A stretch of 64,000 bases of DNA, taken from contig OY992835.1 of NCBI GenBank assembly GCA_963921425.1, positions 13,702,001-13,766,000 on the forward strand, in the 5' to 3' direction. Under the pieces are notes generated by a model. The model saw only the letters and a program-made list of their open reading frames with translations, was not told the origin of the DNA and did not search any database. This DNA is from Dryas octopetala. Taxonomy: Eukaryota; Streptophyta; Magnoliopsida; Rosales; Rosaceae. Shown here in pieces: positions 58,995 through 64,000 of the stretch (position 1 is the stretch's first letter; every line of letters begins with the position of its first letter). Position numbers and translations under genes: made by a program.

Positions 58995-60118
58995 TTGGGT
59001 GATGGGTTTAGTAATTTAGTCCAAAAAAAAAAAATATATATATATATATATAGGCCTCTTCCATTGAGAAATCCCCTAAATAAGCCTATTTAGGGGATCT
59101 TTAATTTGTGACGCCAACTCCACATTATATTTTAATGATCGAAACTGGCTATTTTTTTGGTCTCCTTTAAAAGATCATCTTTGCAAAAAATAATTAGGTT
59201 AATTGAAAACCATTTTACCGTTAATTAAACGGTCACCATTTCAAATGTTAATTGAAAATATTATGTTCGTCTATTTATTTGATCAAAGTTTGATAGTTTA
59301 ATTATTTTCGATTTGTCTGATATTTTGCAAGGATGATCGTTGATTGATATAGACCTAAAAAATAAACGGTTAAAATCGTCAAAATACTATATGAAGTGGG
59401 TCTCATAAAAGATCCCGTAAATAAAATTATTTGAGATATACCTTATCTTAAACATAATTAATGAGGTATAACTTGTGAGACCCACTCCACATTGTAATTC
59501 GTATATATATTTCGACTTGAGTTGTGAAAGTATAAACTTAAAATGTATTCTCTCACCGTTTCGGAATCTCAATTATTAATGATTTTTTTAATGTTGATTT
59601 TGTATTTATATATAAAACTACGTATTTCAAACTTATACTTAATTACTTTTTTCAATATGAATCTTAAATAGTACGTAAACCTTAACTTTTACGGGCTCAA
59701 CTATGAAATACAACATCGTTTTAGATATAAACACAACATAAACATACAGCAAATAAAATATTAGCAGAAGGTCCAGAACGTACATCGTTTTAGATATCAC
59801 CTCCTCATGTCGATCATTTGAGGTAGAAATTAAGTTAGATGTGAACTCAAGATACATTTTAAGTTACGGTTCCAAAAACAAGGTATCTTTTAAGTTAGAT
59901 GTTAAAAATACGTACTTAGATCACTATTGCCCAAAAAAGAGTACTAGATCACTAATGTTATTAATTGTCCAGTTGTCGATCAGTTTATTTCATATTACAA
60001 GCTCACACAACTCCCACAACTCCCACAACTTCCACATTTTAGACATTTCCATAAACTTCTCTCTCTCCCTCTCCCTCTCCCTCTCCCAGACTCCCTCCCT
60101 CTTTCTCTCTGACAAAAT
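58995..60118. other. Upstream region of the SHN1-like gene
   Basis: About 1.1 kb of AT-rich promoter sequence. A possible small inverted-repeat relic lies at about 59085-59480 (GCCAACTCCACATTxTA and GACCCACTCCACATTGTA). Just before the ATG a CT-rich leader (CTCCCT repeats, 60058-60105) is likely 5'UTR. No clear TATA box was identified. Confidence 0.4.
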
Positions 60119-61081
60119 ATGGTACAATCAAAGAAGTTCAGAGGTGTCAGGCAACGTCACTGGGGCTCCTGGGTTTCTGAGATTCGTCATCCATTACTGT
60201 ATATATATCTCTGCTAGCTCCCGAGCTCTTTCTTCTTCTTCGTTCTTCTTCTCCTACCAACCCTCCAATCTTTGTCATCCATTAATTCCATTACTCTAAT
60301 CTCAACAACCTTCAACACATATATACTCATTAATTCGTAGTTTACTTTGCTATCTTTGCTCACTGACCAATTTCTAGTTCTAGTTACAATTTTTAGATTG
60401 CTAGCTGGCCTAGTACATATACTAATTATACGTACTTTTCTAGTTACTAATTCTATGTGTTCTTAATTATATGCAAAAATGTCCCATTATAGCATATGGG
60501 GTCTTAATTATTTGTCTCACAATATATAGTTTGATCCTAATCTTTGATTTTGGTTATAGGAAAAGAATGTTCTTTGATTCTGGTTATAGCTAGGAAAAGA
60601 TTGAAGTGACAATTTAATTTTATAATAGCTTTAATTTGCTAATATGCATCACTAATTACTGTCACTCATGGTTTATGTTGTAGCAAAAGAAGGGTGTGGC
60701 TTGGGACATTTGAGACGGCTGAAGAGGCAGCACGAGCCTACGATGAGGCAGCAATTTTGATGAGCGGCCGAAATGCCAAAACAAACTTTCCCGTCACATC
60801 AAATGAGACGGCCGCAGCTAATAACAATAACAACAACAACAACAACTCTGCAGCTTCATCATCTTCTTCGACGACACTCTCTGCAATCCTCAGTGCCAAG
60901 CTTCGCAAGTGCTGCAAGTCCCCATCTCCCTCCCTCACCTGCCTTCGGCTCGACACTGAGAACTCCCACATCGGAGTTTGGCAAAAGCGCGCTGGGCCAC
61001 GCTCTGATTCGAACTGGCTGATGATGGTTGAGCTGGGGCAAAAGAGTTTGCAAGCAGCACCGCAGCAAAAAAGTACTACTG

Positions 61082-61113
<32 letters not shown>

Positions 61114-61254
61114 TCTTCTTCTACAACAACGGCTGTGTTGGCTGCACAGGATGAAATTGTGGGGCTGCCGGAAGGTGGAGATGATGATGAGAGGTTGGAT
61201 GAGGAGGAAAGGGTTGCATTGCAGATGATAGAGGAGCTACTGAATAGAAATTGA
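60119..61254 (+). CDS. SHN1: SHINE/WIN1-type AP2/ERF transcription factor
   Basis: Two coding exons, 60119-60198 and 60684-61254, joined across a 485-bp GT-AG intron (phase 2), giving 216 aa. The start [20 protein letters not shown] and the intron position after HPLL are as in the SHN clade. The AP2 domain spans residues 7-63, with the [19 protein letters not shown] core. The clade-specific middle motif is [20 protein letters not shown], running to about residue 145, and the C-terminal motif is [11 protein letters not shown] at about residues 204-214. SHN/WIN1 proteins activate cutin and wax genes (for example LACS2 and P450 fatty-acid hydroxylases) in epidermis and affect cuticle permeability and drought response. 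Two homopolymer tracts, Asn at about 73-81 and Thr at about 158-177, are encoded by trinucleotide microsatellites. Confidence 0.93.
61075..61130 (+). repeat. (ACT)n coding microsatellite
   Basis: A run of ACT codons followed by TCT codons encodes the Thr and Ser tracts in the SHN1-like protein. Length polymorphism is likely. Confidence 0.85.
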
Positions 61255-61259
61255 TCACT

Positions 61260-64000
61260 CGTCACTAATAGAAAATGAAAGATCGTGACTAATATTTAAT
61301 TGGTCTACTGGGTTCGTAGTCCTATCAACTTGTATCAACATCACATGGAGGTTGATTGATTACTAAACCAAGAGGAATTTCCATGTGCTTAGTCTTGTCA
61401 ATGCATAGTCTTTGTTGGGTTGAAGTAAGGATTTGTTTGTTTCATTTGTGTGATCATAAGGAGGAGAATATATTCTATATTCGTCTCTATCGATTGGCAG
61501 GACCTCCATATAATGCCACTTCAAAAAAATATATAGTTGGTATATTAGAAAAAAAAAAAAGAAGAGAAAAGAGTAGTGTTTTATTTTATGTAGTGAAAAT
61601 ACTTATTAAATTTAAAGTTAATTAGGGTTTGCAAAAGAAATGTATGATAAATTAAATTGACTGCTAAGTTCTCCAATATTGGACAATTTCTCTCAGCAAA
61701 TATGTGCTTGTTCGTACGTGTGCACTAATTATATATAGTCCAGAAATTTTGAAAGAAAAAAAAGAAGAAAATGCTCCAATGGAGCCATACTATAAAACTG
61801 TTTTTTGTTAATGTAGGAATGATAATATTACAGAAAAGGGCATTGCATGCAATTAATGCTTGGCATGTGTTTAATTTAATTATAGGGGAGTACTGAGAGC
61901 AACATCAACTAGTATATACCGTGGTGATAACTCCTAGTAACGTACTATCAAACAAAGAAAGAATTTTTTAGAAAAACTTATTAGCACTTTTGAATGCCTT
62001 TCATGATCAGATTAAAAATTTACTTTTGATAATCCAATAAATTATTGAAATACTTTCATGAAATAAAGCAAATTGTATCTGTTTAACAATTAGTATTTTT
62101 GTTATATAACTTATATATATTGACAAATAAAATCATGTACGAAAAAGTGGAACATCAACATCAAAGATATTGTCTATCTATTTGAATAAGTGGGTATATA
62201 TAGGCTAATTAGCTATAAATCTAGTAATTTTTTTTTTTGTTGGATGAAGTGATTAAAATAAGGGATAAGAGGTGATTAAATTTTGTTTTATATAGAGTTG
62301 CAGTCAGTGCAGGCGCGACTTATTTTTGATGTGAACAGATCTAAGCACAGATGTCAATTGACAAAGACACATTGGGCTCTATAAAAGAAAATACCAACGT
62401 TTTGCCGGATTTAAACAAACCATGATATGATTGCACGTGGTGTATACTGTAGTTCATATAAAGGAGAAATTATGTAAAACACTATTTTTTAACATAAAAA
62501 TCAGTCATCAATCTCATCTGCGATTAACATCACCAACAGATATTCAAAAGCACGTACTCAAATATGTGAGTAACAAAACCATGAGTTATATAGTTTAAGC
62601 GACATTGAGGTGGGTGGAGAAACAATGAAAACTAGTCTCTTGTTTTTTAGAAAGCTAAAATATAAAATTCCAAAATATTAAAGACGCTACCTATTACAAA
62701 TTTTTTAAATGATTTTAACTTGTAAGAATTATAATAGGTTTAAAGTTGGATTCTCTCTAATTTAATTTAAATTGACACCAACTATTTACCCTTTAAGACT
62801 ACTCAAAAAAGTTAATATAGATGCAAGAAAGACAAATAATGGATCGACAAGAAGGTTTAAAAGGATGCAAATGTCAAGACTTTCAAGCGCTATACATGTA
62901 TCTACTAGGTATGTATATGTTAAAAATATAAAGATTGATTTTACGTACGTCAAGTAATATTTTTAGTCTTGTATCTCAATGAATAAAATCACAATTTTTT
63001 TGAAAATTGTTTTTAAATTTTAAAAGGGAAGAAATTAAAACTTGAGACATCTTCTAATAATGGAAAGATAAATGCTTAACTAGCTAATTAGTTTTTTTTT
63101 TTGGTCGAAAAAAGTAAATGCATTAAAAGCCCAGACCTAGGCAGAAACCGAAACAAGGGCACAATCCAATAAGCAAACAAAACACAGTAAACTACAAACA
63201 AGAAAGAGATAGTTGAAGATGCTAACTTTAACATATATGGTATTAATCAAGGCATTTGTTACATTTTAGTCGCACATGCTATATTAATTCATCCTCGCCA
63301 AAAGCAAAGTAAAATGGTTTTTGTCATATTCCTAAAGGAAGCAATGCCCATGTGAGCCTTATCCCTCCGAATTAATTTTAAGTAAATGAAGCTCTCCAAT
63401 AGTGGTGGGCCTGGTGGCACTCTTTAAGGATATTCATTTGGAGCTTTCAGCATTTCAATGGAATTTCATGGTTTATGGAGTATCAAAGCCCATGTGCTAG
63501 AGATCCATTAGCCTCTCTAGGCTTATGCATTTGCATGCATCTTTAAACAATACCCATGAAATCAAAAAAAGCAAATAAGGCACGTAGGGACAACGCACCA
63601 AACTGGTAGGTTTGTTCATCGATTGATCTTTCACCTACATAAATGTATCTTTAGCAGTTCAGAATGGAAGGCACTTGAATTTGCCAAGGAATTAGGTAAC
63701 TTTGTTATTTTGTGAGACGAAGTAATTAAGTGGCTTTTGCTTAGGTTTATTGTGTCCTTTAACTGAGGGCAACCCAATAAAAAGAAAAAATTGGTGTGAT
63801 TAATTATAACACTGTCATGTGATTGTAACGGTGTTACATGATATTATTAATTTATGTGCATGCTATATTAGTATTGGTGAACGACAAATTTACACTGTTA
63901 AATTATGGTATTAATAAGTATATACATATATATATTATAATATAAGTGATAGTTATATTACGTGGTGGTGTTACAGTTGCACCAAAAAATTATTCCACAA
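61260..64000. other. Intergenic, AT-rich
   Basis: Downstream of the SHN1-like gene; its 3'UTR probably reaches about 61500. The remainder shows no gene or element with both ends. Confidence 0.4.

Noticed and set aside
60738..61265. 175-codon minus-strand open frame opposite SHN1
   Set aside because: It is the antisense shadow of the SHN1-like second exon; its Val- and Leu-rich runs are the complement of the Thr and Asn repeats.
63090..63200. Possible LINE 3' end
   Set aside because: A T-rich run and AAGCCCAGAC/GGGCACAATCC words resemble some plant repeats, but no coding sequence, poly-A tail or TSD supports this.

Overview
The window is nuclear DNA of a flowering plant, almost certainly a core eudicot. 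It has AT-rich intergenic sequence, GT-AG introns, small genes far apart, and many short non-autonomous transposons. The genes are single-copy plant families (PLD-alpha, SHINE/WIN1 AP2/ERF, EPF-like peptide, mitochondrial HSP22). A woody rosid, possibly Rosaceae, is my impression from the repeat families and protein wording; the sequence does not prove it.

Genes, left to right: a TPR-like protein (minus, 1179-3073); a probable chloroplast membrane protein with an uncertain model (minus, 9982-12567); an EPF-like secreted cysteine-rich peptide (minus, 14115-14716); mitochondrial small heat-shock protein HSP22 (minus, 21099-21946); a Gag1-like clamp/DUF4050 protein with five coding segments and one GC-AG intron (minus, 23378-25683); a small unknown membrane-anchored protein (minus, 31748-32248); phospholipase D alpha, 810 aa (minus, 36539-41509, plus a 5'UTR intron to 42010); and a SHN1/WIN1-type AP2/ERF cuticle regulator (plus, 60119-61254). 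They do not form one pathway; each is an independent plant gene. I see no CRISPR array, rRNA gene or convincing tRNA gene.

The rest is dominated by transposons, several with exact target-site duplications (TSDs) that fix their borders. These are a 364-bp TRIM retrotransposon at 20699-21062 just 3' of HSP22; two copies of a 370/371-bp Mutator-type MITE (15402-15772 and 37129-37498, the latter inside a PLD intron); a 1.6-kb Mutator-type element with GC-rich cargo (32856-34462); a second one (34545-35466) with a third nested in it (34939-35334); a young, compact, GC-rich LTR retroelement without gag/pol (47292-49728) nested in an older inverted-repeat element; and a 3.36-kb hAT-type element (51209-54570) carrying a probable solo Ty3/gypsy LTR.

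The parts most worth a second look are the nested Mutator/LTR/hAT cluster at 46.9-54.6 kb, the cargo of the 32.9-34.5 kb element, the GC-AG intron and 9-nt coding start segment of the Gag1-like gene, and a nearly perfect 24-bp hairpin at 6433-6491.
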